64,000 bases of DNA. Origin: an uncultured Methanolobus sp. GTDB lineage: Archaea; Halobacteriota; Methanosarcinia; Methanosarcinales; Methanosarcinaceae. Shown piece after piece: positions 25,772-35,209 of this stretch (the stretch's first letter is position 1; every line of letters starts with the position of its first letter). The notes under the pieces are model-generated. The model had not been told where the DNA came from. It saw only the letters and a list, made by a program, of their open reading frames with translations, and made no database searches. Made by a program: the position numbers and the translations under genes. The DNA is taken from NCBI RefSeq assembly GCF_963665675.1, contig NZ_OY762426.1, positions 1,922,001 through 1,986,000 on the forward strand, in the 5' to 3' direction.

Positions 25772-26932
25772 TTACAATTTTTCTCTGCGATGGATGGAGT
25801 ACATCTGGATCTTCTTCATCTTTGCCAGGTTGAGGGCGTTCTTCATTTCTTTTTCCTCAAGCAGGCGTGATTCGATATATCCGTTGTCCACAGCTTCGTT
25901 GAATAATTCATAACCTATGCTGGAACGTGCAAGCACAGTAGTCCATCCCTGAGCTGTGCCAACGCCGCCAAATGAGATGTCTGAATTCTCAGCAGCCATA
26001 TCCGTACAGTATTTGCATGAACTGCTCCTGTATTGGTCAAACTCGTCAAGAGGGAACACCTTGAGTTCATCAGGTGTCTGGAACTCGAATTTACCCTTGC
26101 GGATCTTCATCGATTCAATATCAGCAAGATTCATATCCCTGCTTTCAACGAACTCCCTGATTCCTTCGTAGTAGAAAGTATCCATGCAGAACAGGCCCAT
26201 TTTAAGGATATTTGCCCTCATGAAATGGTGCAGGAAACCCTGCGGACTTTTCTGCATCTTTGTAACCGCATCGATATTACAGCTCGGACCCACAAAGGCA
26301 ATACTTCTCATGCCTTCTTTTACAGCGTCCATCAAAGCTTTGAGAGTCATGCTGTGGCTGTAAATGCTGCCTGAACCTTCAAGGATATCCTCATAGGTCT
26401 TTGCAACAATAGGAACAGGTTTCCATGGCTCTTCTTCTGACTTTGTCGTTACAATGGCACAGTCGATAAGCCCTGCATCCAGTGCATAACCAAGCATAGC
26501 AGTTACAACGCCCCCGTCCTGTCCTTTCAGTTCAGGGAGCGCAGACTTCGCACAGTAAGCATTACGCAGTTTACCAACAAGTCCGGTCTCAGTTGTAATC
26601 GTCCTTGGACACTGGTTGTAACAAACACCACACGCCGTACACTTGTCTACTAGCGTGGGTTGTTCATTCTTGATAACAATAGAATCGCAGGAAGCAGAAC
26701 ATGCACCGCAAAGAGTACAAATTCCCGGCTTGATGATTTCTTTCCTGAGTTTTCCAAAAGAAATTTTTTCTTTTTCAGCAATGGATCTCTTCAGGCGCAC
26801 AACTCTTTTTTCAACAATATCAAATTTATCTTTGCATTCAGACGAGCAGAAACTATATTTTTTCCCTGCATAATCAGCAGAATATGAGGTGTCTTCCTGC
26901 ACTTTGTTTTTACAGATAGGATCGATAGGCAT
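25772..26932 (-). CDS. YHS-domain plus coenzyme F420 hydrogenase/dehydrogenase beta-subunit (FrhB)-like protein
   Basis: 386 residues. The N-terminal 40 residues are a YHS/TRASH-type metal finger (DPICKNKV, YAGKKYSFCSSECKDKF). Then comes a 2[4Fe-4S] domain (CTLCGACSASC, CTACGVCYNQC) and an FrhB core: GQDGGVVTAMLGYALDAG, AFVGPSCNIDAVTKMQ, GLFCMDTFYYEG and SCKYCTDMAAENSDISFGGVG. FrhB proteins bind FAD and F420H2 and pass electrons to a partner. Its divergent neighbour is a small siroheme sulfite-reductase-like protein, so the two together resemble the halves of F420-dependent sulfite reductase (Fsr). The partner and the physiological substrate are inferred. Confidence 0.85.
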   Translation of the reverse strand: MPIDPICKNKVQEDTSYSADYAGKKYSFCSSECKDKFDIVEKRVVRLKRSIAEKEKISFGKLRKEIIKPGICTLCGACSASCDSIVIKNEQPTLVDKCTACGVCYNQCPRTITTETGLVGKLRNAYCAKSALPELKGQDGGVVTAMLGYALDAGLIDCAIVTTKSEEEPWKPVPIVAKTYEDILEGSGSIYSHSMTLKALMDAVKEGMRSIAFVGPSCNIDAVTKMQKSPQGFLHHFMRANILKMGLFCMDTFYYEGIREFVESRDMNLADIESMKIRKGKFEFQTPDELKVFPLDEFDQYRSSSCKYCTDMAAENSDISFGGVGTAQGWTTVLARSSIGYELFNEAVDNGYIESRLLEEKEMKNALNLAKMKKIQMYSIHRREKL

Positions 26933-27010
26933 CTTAATCTCCCAGGATCGCGGATGTCCTTAGTATAAATCTGTATATTGTTCTTATTGTATAAAACTAA
27001 ATTTGAATTT

Positions 27011-27044
27011 AATAATCATGATGGATCGCAGCGTAATGATTATT
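27011..27044. promoter_or_regulatory. Inverted repeat between the divergent FrhB-like and sulfite-reductase-like genes
   Basis: AATAATCAT (27011-27019) and ATGATTATT (27036-27044) are exact complements, 9 bp with a 16-base spacer. They lie in the 254-base divergent promoter region, about 80 bases from one start and 140 from the other. A shared operator for the redox pair is likely; the regulator is not identified. Confidence 0.5.
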
Positions 27045-27186
27045 AGTTATAATTATTATTTATGAAAAAATATGGAGCACAATGTTTTTACACAATACGT
27101 AATATCAGGTAAATTTGTTTTCAGATAACTGAATGTGCATTTCATGGTATATTCAGGAAAATACCAACTGGAATAGAGTGACCCAA

Positions 27187-28041
27187 ATGGTAAAATCAAA
27201 TGCAAATAAAGACCTGCTTAAAGAGAAAGGTTTTCTTTCCCAGAGGCAGGAAGATTTCTTTTCAATGCGCCTGCATGCTGCAGGTGGAAATCTGACATCC
27301 GACTACCTGCGGGCAGTTGCAGATGCGGCAGACCGTTATGGCAAAGGCTATATTCACATAACCTCACGTCAGGGAATTGAAATTCCGTTCGTCCATCTGG
27401 ACAATACCGAAGCCGCCAGAAATGATATGGATTCCAGTGACATCGGTCCCGGAGCTTCAGGAAAGAAAATACGTGCTGTAGTCGCCTGTCAGGGAGACCG
27501 CGTATGTAAACGTGGACTTATCGATTGTCAGGGGATATGTGAAGAAATAGACGCCCTCTATTTTGCAGAACCTGTGCCATACAAGTTCAAGATCGCCATA
27601 ACAGGTTGTCCTGCATCCTGTCTTAAAGTCCAGGAGAACGACTTCGGTATCATGGGATTCTGTGAACCGGTCTTTGTGGAAGAGAATTGCGTAATGTGCA
27701 GGGCATGTGAAAAAGCATGTGGCTCATCAGCCATAAAAATCGAAAACGGAAGCCTCTATCAGGATATGGACAAATGCGTGTCCTGTGGTTCATGCATCAG
27801 GGCATGCCGTAAAGATGCCATGCAGAATCAGGAACAGGGATTCACAATATTTGTCGGTGGGAAAGTAGGTAAAAAACCACGCATGGGTGATATGCTGCTC
27901 AGAACGTCAGACAGATATGTGGTTTTTGATGTGCTTGAAAAATCCGTGAATTACTATCGTGAGAATGCTCAGGAAGGAGAAAGACTCGGTGACGTGATTG
28001 ACCGTGTAGGTCTGGATGAATTCAGGGAAACAATGGAATAA
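27187..28041 (+). CDS. Small siroheme sulfite/nitrite-reductase-like protein (Dsr-LP)
   Basis: 284 residues from ATG at 27187. The N-terminal half-domain has SQRQEDFFSMRLHAAGG and ITSRQGIEIPF, as in sulfite reductase ferredoxin-like domains. The siroheme/[4Fe-4S] cysteines are present: CQGDRVC (C-x5-C) and CPASC (C-x3-C). A 2[4Fe-4S] insertion follows (CVMCRACEKAC, CVSCGSCIRAC), then GGKVGKKPRMGDML. This is the layout of the small Dsr-like proteins of methanogens, related to the C-terminal half of Fsr. It could reduce sulfite or another siroheme substrate with electrons from the divergent FrhB-like protein. Confidence 0.88.
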   Translation: MVKSNANKDLLKEKGFLSQRQEDFFSMRLHAAGGNLTSDYLRAVADAADRYGKGYIHITSRQGIEIPFVHLDNTEAARNDMDSSDIGPGASGKKIRAVVACQGDRVCKRGLIDCQGICEEIDALYFAEPVPYKFKIAITGCPASCLKVQENDFGIMGFCEPVFVEENCVMCRACEKACGSSAIKIENGSLYQDMDKCVSCGSCIRACRKDAMQNQEQGFTIFVGGKVGKKPRMGDMLLRTSDRYVVFDVLEKSVNYYRENAQEGERLGDVIDRVGLDEFRETME

Positions 28042-28067
28042 TCATGGCTGGCCAGATCAACAATATT

Positions 28068-30059
28068 TCATATTTTCATCCTTTTTTCCGCAAATTCAAA
28101 TGGTATAGTAAAAGAAAAATTGCTACCTTCTCCCGGATGGCTTTCGACGCTGATATGGCCCTTATGAGCCTCAACAAGTTTTTTTACCAGGGCCAGGCCA
28201 AGTCCTGTTCCTCCGTATTTTCTGGTATTTGACCCGTCTAACTGGACAAATGTTTCAAAGATAGCTTCAATTTTTTCTTTTTCCATTCCAATCCCGGTAT
28301 CAGTTACTGAAAAACATATATTATCATCGCTTGTTTTTGACTCGACCTTCACTGTTCCTCCTGATTCAGTAAACTTAATGGCGTTCTCTATCAGGTTGAA
28401 AAGTATTGTTCTGAGTTTATACGGGTCCGCAATAACAGTGTCAGGAACTGCATCTATGGCGATATCAACATTAATATTATTCTTTGATGCTTTCGCCGAA
28501 AGAAGGTCACAGGTTCCACGGATTATTTTGTTCAGATCAACAGACTGTAGGTTTAGAGTATCCACGCTTTCCTGTTCTATATGTACCAGTTCCAGGAACT
28601 TTTCTATCATATCATCAAGATTATTGCCGCTTTCATGGATATTTTTCAGGAATTTTTTCTGTATATCAGTAAAGTTATCGCTGTCGTTAAGCAGCACATC
28701 CGAAAAACCCAGCACTGCGATCAAAGGGGTCCTGAGCTCGTGGCTGATGTTCCTTATCATTTCGTTCTTCATGCGGTTAGATTCATCAGCCGCCGCCCTT
28801 GCATACAAAAGAGTTTCTTCTGCACGTACTCTGGTGCTTATGTCAACAAGTATTCCCGTAATATGGTGTGGTCTGCCATTCTCGTCTATGTTGATTGGTT
28901 TTCCTCTTACCGATACCCAATTTGTTTCCCCTGATATGTTCTGGATTTTTAAGTCCATAAAAATTGGTTTCAGTGACACGATGCTTTCTTCTACAGCTTT
29001 AATAAAGCTATCCCTGTCATCAGGATGTAAAAAAGTCGTTATAATTTCGTGAAAAGATGATGATTCTTTTGTATCGTAACCTAGCAGTGTGTACACAGCG
29101 GGACTAAGATAAAGCAGATCAGCATCTATATCCAGATCCCAAAAACCCAGTCCTGAAGCTTCTATTGCAAGGGATAATCTTTCCTCATTTTCCCTTAGTG
29201 TTTTCTCAGTTTCTTTGGCTTTTGTTATATCCCTGCATACACTGAAATACATTTCTTCTCCTTTTATGATCACTGCATTTGTACGGATCTCGACATCATA
29301 GAGACTGCCATCCTTACGGCGGTGCTTTGTCTCAAAATATATGTTTTCAACCGGTTCATAGCTGGATAAAGGTCCTTTAAAGAACTGTTCCGGTTGTTCT
29401 TCGCTTGTCCACCGTCCGTCCCAATCCCAGACATGCATCTGCATAAGCTCCTCCTGGGAATAACCAAGCATATCCGCAAATTTTTGGTTCACTTCAAGCA
29501 CCCTGCCATTTTTGTCAAGGACAACTATCCCGTCGTCAGCCTGCTCAAAAAATATCAGTTTACGGATAGTCGCTTCAGCCAGTTTCTCTTCTGCCTGTCT
29601 TTCACGGCAAGAAAGTTCATGGTTTGTAATATCTGTAATAATTCCACACACATACACCGGTTTTTTGCTCTCGTCATAGATTATGCATGAATATTCGTGA
29701 ACCACGCGAATATTTCTGTTATCCTGCACGATCCGGTATTCTGCATGAGCTTCATCCTGAAGTTCCCTTTCATTTGCTGCCTTATCCAGAATTATCATGT
29801 CCTCTGAATGCACATAGTCCTGTAAGACTCCACCGGAGCTTATTGTCTGACCGGGTTTAAGGCCCGAAACAATCTTATCAGGAGGACTAATATGGATTAG
29901 CTTAAGTTCAGGATATGTTGCAGACCAGACAATCACTCCCAGAGATTCCAGTACATTATCTAGATGTTTGTCTTCATCTTTTTTGTCGAAGACATCAATT
30001 GGTTTTTCTGGATTTTGTTTACCAACTTTATCTGGATATTTGTTTGTTGCCTGTTCCAT
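28068..30059 (-). CDS. Multi-PAS sensor histidine kinase
   Basis: 663 residues, cytoplasmic. Three PAS/PAC units are visible: about 40-145 (SPPDKIVSGLKPGQTI), 165-290 (DDGIVVLDKNGRVLEVNQKF) and 295-415 (LSLAIEASGLGFWDLDID). The HisKA box carries the phospho-His in NISHELRTPLIAVLGFSD; HATPase boxes are LIENAIKFTESGG, DTGIGMEKEK and GGTGLGLALVKKL. No response regulator adjoins it. Methanosarcinales have many such orphan kinases. It is convergent with the sulfite-reductase-like gene and divergent from a radical SAM gene. Confidence 0.92.
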   Translation of the reverse strand: MEQATNKYPDKVGKQNPEKPIDVFDKKDEDKHLDNVLESLGVIVWSATYPELKLIHISPPDKIVSGLKPGQTISSGGVLQDYVHSEDMIILDKAANERELQDEAHAEYRIVQDNRNIRVVHEYSCIIYDESKKPVYVCGIITDITNHELSCRERQAEEKLAEATIRKLIFFEQADDGIVVLDKNGRVLEVNQKFADMLGYSQEELMQMHVWDWDGRWTSEEQPEQFFKGPLSSYEPVENIYFETKHRRKDGSLYDVEIRTNAVIIKGEEMYFSVCRDITKAKETEKTLRENEERLSLAIEASGLGFWDLDIDADLLYLSPAVYTLLGYDTKESSSFHEIITTFLHPDDRDSFIKAVEESIVSLKPIFMDLKIQNISGETNWVSVRGKPINIDENGRPHHITGILVDISTRVRAEETLLYARAAADESNRMKNEMIRNISHELRTPLIAVLGFSDVLLNDSDNFTDIQKKFLKNIHESGNNLDDMIEKFLELVHIEQESVDTLNLQSVDLNKIIRGTCDLLSAKASKNNINVDIAIDAVPDTVIADPYKLRTILFNLIENAIKFTESGGTVKVESKTSDDNICFSVTDTGIGMEKEKIEAIFETFVQLDGSNTRKYGGTGLGLALVKKLVEAHKGHISVESHPGEGSNFSFTIPFEFAEKRMKI

Positions 30060-30123
30060 TATCTCATCTCAAATCCGGGTTTTATGTATCTATGCAGCAT
30101 TTTACAAGCACATCTCTTTATAA

Positions 30124-30152
30124 AAATACCGGTATTTATGCCTTGTTAAGGC
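30124..30152. promoter_or_regulatory. Palindrome and adjacent small stem in a divergent promoter region
   Basis: AAATACCGGTATTT at 30124-30137 is a perfect 14-base palindrome, and GCCTT/AAGGC (30140-30152) forms a short stem just after it. They lie between the kinase start (30059) and the radical SAM start (30288). Operator or leader structure; assignment uncertain. Confidence 0.35.
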
Positions 30153-30287
30153 AGCAGGTAAAAACATAATGATCTTTTCTTCTTCTTGTCAGGAAGCTCC
30201 CTTTTTCAGGGTAACAATAAAGTATATCCTGCAAAACTAAGTTATTATACTACTAAAAACGACCATGATTCTGGTATCGGAGCATAC

Positions 30288-31271
30288 ATGAACGCAGAAA
30301 CCAAAGCTCAACTAATCTCAGTGGGTTCCGTTAATATGGACCCATCGCTTATCCACTGGTTAACTATTCCCACAGCCGGACCCGGAGCTGGAAACATTGC
30401 TTTCTTTTTTAATTCAGAAGGACACCGTGTCCGTCTCGCTGTAAAAGAAAATTCCCCTCTGGAAGCTAAAATGGAAGATGAGGAGCTTGTAATAAGAAAA
30501 TACGGAGTGGAAATTGCCAGAGGGATTATCGAAGAGGAACTTATCCACTGTCCTGACCAGGCGTTCATAACCATGTGTGAGCAGTGTATTTTTGACTGCA
30601 AGTTCTGCCCGGTTCCAAAACTCAACGGAAAAGTCAAGAGCATGGATCAAATGCTTAAGATGATAGCAGAAGCCAATGAAACCGGCAGGATGAAAGCAAT
30701 TTCAATTACTTCCGGTGTGGAGATATCAGCCGAAGACGAGGTTGAAAGAGCTGAAAAACTCATCCGCAGGCTCAGAGCAAAGTACAACGTTCCAATCGGA
30801 GTTTCAGTCTATCCAACCGAAGATTCAACCTGCAGGCTGAAATTTGCAGGCGCTGATGAGCTTAAATACAATGTTGAGACAATGGATCGTAAACTCCACG
30901 CAGAATTATGTCCTGACCAGGACCTTGAATACCTTCTTGATGCCCTCGGGGAAGGCGTGAAGGTATTTGGAAAGAATAAGGTTTGTTCCAATGTCATTAT
31001 TGGCCTTGGAGAAACAGATGAATCTGCAATGAAAGGAATTGAAGAACTTGTTTCCATCGGTGTCGTCCCGATCCTCAGAGCGGCTGCAAAGCATCCTCTG
31101 CGTGAAGGTGAGGTTACAATAGAAAGACCATCTGCCGAAAGGTTGCTTAATCTCAACCGTTTCCTGAAAGAGAAACTGGATGAATACGGCCTGCGAGCAG
31201 ATAAATTTGAGACAATGTGCCTGCCATGTACCGGATGTGATATTAATCCTCATGTTGATTTTGAGGGATAA
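30288..31271 (+). CDS. BioB-like radical SAM protein conserved in methanogens
   Basis: 327 residues from ATG at 30288, which has CGGAG 5 bases upstream; an earlier TTG frame start looks spurious. The radical SAM cysteines lie in CEQCIFDCKFCPVP (C-x3-C-x2-C as CIFDCKFC) near residue 95. The following barrel resembles BioB/HcgA-type enzymes (ISITSGVEISAEDE; NVIIGLGETDESAMKG; VVPILRAAAKHPL). A C-terminal CLPCTGCDIN motif may bind a second cluster. I recall uncharacterised methanogen proteins of this type (MJ0785-like). Product unknown. Confidence 0.75.
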   Translation: MNAETKAQLISVGSVNMDPSLIHWLTIPTAGPGAGNIAFFFNSEGHRVRLAVKENSPLEAKMEDEELVIRKYGVEIARGIIEEELIHCPDQAFITMCEQCIFDCKFCPVPKLNGKVKSMDQMLKMIAEANETGRMKAISITSGVEISAEDEVERAEKLIRRLRAKYNVPIGVSVYPTEDSTCRLKFAGADELKYNVETMDRKLHAELCPDQDLEYLLDALGEGVKVFGKNKVCSNVIIGLGETDESAMKGIEELVSIGVVPILRAAAKHPLREGEVTIERPSAERLLNLNRFLKEKLDEYGLRADKFETMCLPCTGCDINPHVDFEG

Positions 31272-31292
31272 TCTCTCAAAAACGAATTAAAA

Positions 31293-31817
31293 TTATAACT
31301 CATCTTTAAGAATAGCGTATATGCAGCTATCCTGTACAACGTTATTCTTGATTACATTGTTTTTAAGAATTGCTTCACACCTGAAGCCTGCTTTTTCAAG
31401 CACTCTTCTGGATGCTGTATTCCTGGAAAATGGCTGGGCATAAACCCTGATAATGTCATAGTTCTCAAAAAGATACTGTGTCATGCATCTGACTGCCTTT
31501 GGCATTATTCCCCTGCCCCTGTATTCCTCAGCCAGAAAATATCCGGTTTCCGCATTTTTCCGGTATATGTTTTCCTTGAAAAAAGCTCCCATACTTCCGG
31601 CAACTCTGCCGTCAATTTCAATGGCAATCTGTTTTGAGTCTGCATCTTCCATCCTGACAGATGAAATATACTGTTTTGCATCTTCAATTGAATAGGGGTG
31701 AGGAAATCCGTCTCTCAGGTTGTTTGCTATCTTTCTGTTATTTGCAATAGACGCCAGACTTTCTGCATCTCTTTCTTTCCATTCTCTCAATGTAAAATCA
31801 TCAGTAACAATTAGCAT
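31293..31817 (-). CDS. GNAT-family N-acetyltransferase (RimJ/RimL-type)
   Basis: 174 residues. It starts with the FTLREWKERDAESLASIANN element and contains the acetyl-CoA-binding EEYRGRGIMPKAVRCM motif, then IRVYAQPFSRNTASRRVLEK, typical of RimJ/L-like enzymes that acetylate protein N-termini or small amines. Acceptor unknown. It is convergent with the radical SAM gene, separated by about 20 bases. Confidence 0.9.
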   Translation of the reverse strand: MLIVTDDFTLREWKERDAESLASIANNRKIANNLRDGFPHPYSIEDAKQYISSVRMEDADSKQIAIEIDGRVAGSMGAFFKENIYRKNAETGYFLAEEYRGRGIMPKAVRCMTQYLFENYDIIRVYAQPFSRNTASRRVLEKAGFRCEAILKNNVIKNNVVQDSCIYAILKDEL

Positions 31818-31870
31818 TCTATTATCTGATAAGGGAATTCATCTATAAAAATAGTCACAACTGCCGGATA

Positions 31871-32101
31871 TCATCGCATCCTTCTCTCAATAATTCCGGG
31901 CCACACAGAAGCTGCCACTATCATACTGAGAATGAAAACAAAGATCATACCTGCAACAATATCCACCTGACTGTACAGTGGAACATCTCTTGAACCATTT
32001 ACTGTGAAGGAGAGCACCGCAAAAATAACCACAAGCACAAGTGAAGAGGCAACGCTGGCAATAAAAGCATACTTCCCTTTATTCTCTGAAATATTGTTCA
32101 T
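31871..32101 (-). CDS. Small two-helix membrane protein downstream of copA
   Basis: 76 residues with two membrane helices (YAFIASVASSLVLVVIFAVL; IVAGMIFVFILSMIVAASVW) and a basic end IIERRMR. Not recognised. It begins 16 bases after the copA stop on the same strand and may be the last gene of the copper operon, by position only. Confidence 0.6.
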   Translation of the reverse strand: MNNISENKGKYAFIASVASSLVLVVIFAVLSFTVNGSRDVPLYSQVDIVAGMIFVFILSMIVAASVWPGIIERRMR

Positions 32102-32117
32102 GCATTCATCTCCTCCT

Positions 32118-34886
32118 CTATTTTATCCTGCTTCTCTTCATCAGCAGTGAATTGGTCGTAACTGATACAGAACTCATAGCCATGAATGCTGCTGCAAGTT
32201 CGGGAGTTATCACAATCTTTGTGATGAAAGGATAAAGAATTCCAGCTGCAAGAGGAATTCCGATACTGTTGTAACCCAAAGCCCAGAAAAGGTTCTGTTT
32301 GATCTTGTTCATGGTCAAACGGCTAAGTCTTATGGATGCCAGTACATCCCTGAGGTCGTTCTTTATCAGGACAATCTGAGCTGATTCCATTGCAATATCG
32401 GTTCCGGCTCCCATGGCAATACCGATATCTGATTGTGTCAATGCAGGTGCATCATTGATACCGTCACCCACCATTGCAACAACTCTGCCTTCATACTGAA
32501 GCTTTTTGATTTCCGAAGCTTTGTCTCCGGGAAGCACTTCTGAGAGCACTCTCTTTATCCCAAGCTGTGAAGCAATGGCATTGGCAGTTCTTCGGTTGTC
32601 ACCGGTTATCATTACAACTTCAATGTTCATTTTCTGAAGTTTCTCAACGGCTTCCTTTGAGTTTTCCTTAAGCGTATCCGCAACTGCAACAAGTCCTATA
32701 ATGTTGCTTTCTGTTGCAACTATCATGGCAGTCTTGCCTTGGGACTCAAGCTTTTCCATATTTTCATTGATAGAAGACACATCAATTCCGTTGTCTTCCA
32801 TAAGCCGGCGGGTTCCAAGCAATATTCTGCTGCCATCAATTGTTGCCTCAATTCCATGTCCTGAAATTGAATTAAAATGCTCGACGTTTTTTAAGGGAAG
32901 TTGCTTACTTTCGGCAGCTTTAACAATAGCTTCTCCCAGTGGATGCTCAGAGCCTTTCTCTGCACTTGCTGCGATAGATAGCACTTCATCCTCATCGTAT
33001 GCGGCATTCAGTACTACATCTGTAAGTTCAGGCTTGCCTTTTGTCAGGGTTCCTGTTTTATCAAACACAATGGTATCTATCTTCAGTGTTGTCTCCAGGG
33101 CTTCCCCGCCTTTGATAAGTATTCCATTTTCGGCACCTTTTCCAGTACCGACCATGATAGCGGCAGGAGTTGCAAGTCCAACAGCACATGGGCATGAAAT
33201 TACAAGTACTGTGATTGAGATGAGTAGTGAGAACAGGAATGGGCTTTCAATTCCTGAATTGATAGCAGCATTGAATGCTTCGTATCCAATGAAGTACCAG
33301 AAGAAGAATGCTACAAGTGCTATTACGTGAACAACAAGAATAAAATGACCTGCGACAACATCGGCAATACGCTGTATCGGTGCTTTGGAGTTCTGGGCAT
33401 TTTCCACAAGTTCGATTATTCTTGCAAGGGCGGTGTCAGCACCAACGTTGGTTGCCCTGAATTTGAGTGCTCCTGACTTGTTGATGGTGGAGCCAATGAC
33501 CATATCCTCAACATTTTTCTCAACAGGTATGCTCTCTCCAGTTATCATGGATTCATCGATTGCAGAAGAACCTTCTATAACAACGCCATCAACCGGTATT
33601 TTTTCACCAGGTCTGACAAAAACAATGTCATCAACCTGCACATCCTCAACCGGAATTTCCCTTTCCTCACCTGCAACAATGATGCGTGCAGTCTTTGCCT
33701 GAAGTCCTATGAGCTTCTTGATAGACTCAGACGTTCTTCCCTTTGCCCTTGCTTCAAGATATCTGCCAAGGGTTATGAAAGTGATAAGCATCACAGCAGT
33801 GTCATAATACACATGCTCGTAACCGGGACCGAGGTTCAGGTAGGTAGCTGCTATACTGATAACATACGCTGCTCCCGTACCGGTGGCAATGAGCAGGTTC
33901 ATGTCAGTGACGCCATGCTTCAGTCCCTTATAAGTTCCAACGAAGAACTGTCTTCCCGGGAAAAGCATTACAATGGTTGCCAGCAGGAACAGCAGGTTCT
34001 TGTCTGAAAAAAAGCCAGGTACAAAACCAAAGTATGCAGGGAACATGTTGCTCATGTTACCGAGCATTATAGGGATAAGAATAACAATGGATATCAACAG
34101 GTTGTTTCTCTGACTGCGTATCTCTTTTTCTCTTTCTTTTTGCTCACTGTCCTCAGCTTCATATCTGTCAGCCGGCAAGGATGCAGAGTATCCTATACCT
34201 TCAACGGCTTTTCTCATCTCATCAACTGAGACAAGTGATGAATTGTATTCAACCTGTGCCCTTTCGGTTGTGATATTTACATTTGCAGAACTGACACCTT
34301 TGAGTCGTTTCAGGATTTTTTCAACATTCTGGGAGCATGCAGCACACTTCATGCCACCGACTTCAAGTACAACTTTATCCCTGATAACATGGTAACCAAT
34401 TCCATCTATGGCTTTTTCCATATTCTCAAGACTGATAAGCGCAGGATCATAACTGACCGATGCTCTTTCCATTGGCAGGTTAACCGAAGCCGACACAACT
34501 CCATCAAGCTTCTTTAATGTTCTTTCTACGTTCTGGGAACATGCGGAACATTGCATTCCTGACACTTTGAATGCAAGTTCCTTCACCGAGCCTGGCTTAG
34601 TTTTTCCATCTTCCGGCTCATCATCCTCTATTATGATTGGACACGCGTTTTCTTCATCTGCAACGGGAACTGTGCAGGCATCTTCTCCTACATCATATCC
34701 TGCGGCTATAATTGCCTGTTTGATTTCTTCAATACGGACTGTGTCCTGATCGAAATCAACCGTAGCATTTTCATCTTCAAGACTTACCTCGACAGAATTC
34801 ACTCCATCAAGAGCTGATATTGCATCAGTGACGCTTTTATGGCAATGCATGCACATCATGCCATAGATTTTGATATTGGCTTTCAT
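32118..34886 (-). CDS. copA: Copper-exporting P1B-type ATPase
   Basis: 922 residues from ATG at 34886 (the longer frame adds 12 hydrophobic residues). There are three N-terminal heavy-metal domains with CxxC ([27 protein letters not shown]). The membrane metal site is [13 protein letters not shown], the phosphorylation site DKTGTLTKG, the HP motif [10 protein letters not shown] and the hinge [14 protein letters not shown] plus MxxSS ([11 protein letters not shown]) near the end marks Cu(I) specificity. It follows the 69-residue copper chaperone gene by 39 bases, and the two form a copper-export operon. Confidence 0.95.
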   Translation of the reverse strand: MKANIKIYGMMCMHCHKSVTDAISALDGVNSVEVSLEDENATVDFDQDTVRIEEIKQAIIAAGYDVGEDACTVPVADEENACPIIIEDDEPEDGKTKPGSVKELAFKVSGMQCSACSQNVERTLKKLDGVVSASVNLPMERASVSYDPALISLENMEKAIDGIGYHVIRDKVVLEVGGMKCAACSQNVEKILKRLKGVSSANVNITTERAQVEYNSSLVSVDEMRKAVEGIGYSASLPADRYEAEDSEQKEREKEIRSQRNNLLISIVILIPIMLGNMSNMFPAYFGFVPGFFSDKNLLFLLATIVMLFPGRQFFVGTYKGLKHGVTDMNLLIATGTGAAYVISIAATYLNLGPGYEHVYYDTAVMLITFITLGRYLEARAKGRTSESIKKLIGLQAKTARIIVAGEEREIPVEDVQVDDIVFVRPGEKIPVDGVVIEGSSAIDESMITGESIPVEKNVEDMVIGSTINKSGALKFRATNVGADTALARIIELVENAQNSKAPIQRIADVVAGHFILVVHVIALVAFFFWYFIGYEAFNAAINSGIESPFLFSLLISITVLVISCPCAVGLATPAAIMVGTGKGAENGILIKGGEALETTLKIDTIVFDKTGTLTKGKPELTDVVLNAAYDEDEVLSIAASAEKGSEHPLGEAIVKAAESKQLPLKNVEHFNSISGHGIEATIDGSRILLGTRRLMEDNGIDVSSINENMEKLESQGKTAMIVATESNIIGLVAVADTLKENSKEAVEKLQKMNIEVVMITGDNRRTANAIASQLGIKRVLSEVLPGDKASEIKKLQYEGRVVAMVGDGINDAPALTQSDIGIAMGAGTDIAMESAQIVLIKNDLRDVLASIRLSRLTMNKIKQNLFWALGYNSIGIPLAAGILYPFITKIVITPELAAAFMAMSSVSVTTNSLLMKRSRIK

Positions 34887-34925
34887 TTTTAAAAGAAAAA
34901 GAATGATAAAAGGCTTTTTCAAATC

Positions 34926-35135
34926 TCAGGCTACAATGTTGTAGCCTGCATCTGTTACTGCTGCCTTGATAGCATCGAGACTTGCAACACCAGGGTCAAA
35001 GGTCACTGTTGCCTGCTTTGCTGCAAGATCAACTTTCACTTCACTGACACCCGCTACGGATCCGATGGATTTTTCCACATTTGCCTGACAATGTCCGCAC
35101 ATCATGCCTTCGATTTTGATTACTTCAGTTGCCAT
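34926..35135 (-). CDS. copZ: Copper chaperone, single heavy-metal-associated domain
   Basis: 69 residues, one complete HMA domain (VIKIEGMMCGHCQANVEKSI; VDLAAKQATVTFDPG; ITDAGYNI-type end). GMMCGHC binds Cu(I). It should hand copper to the CopA metal domains encoded just downstream. It starts after GAGGCTC. No CsoR or CopR-like regulator is encoded nearby, so its control is not visible here. Confidence 0.92.
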   Translation of the reverse strand: MATEVIKIEGMMCGHCQANVEKSIGSVAGVSEVKVDLAAKQATVTFDPGVASLDAIKAAVTDAGYNIVA

Positions 35136-35209
35136 GATTTTGAGCCTCCTATATTTTATAAGGAATACTAATTATATAGGTTTCACGCTTGTGAAGAATC
35201 GGGTTTCAT

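Noticed and set aside
28044..28232. 62-residue plus-strand frame after the sulfite-reductase-like gene
   Set aside because: Antisense to the conserved ATPase domain of the PAS kinase.
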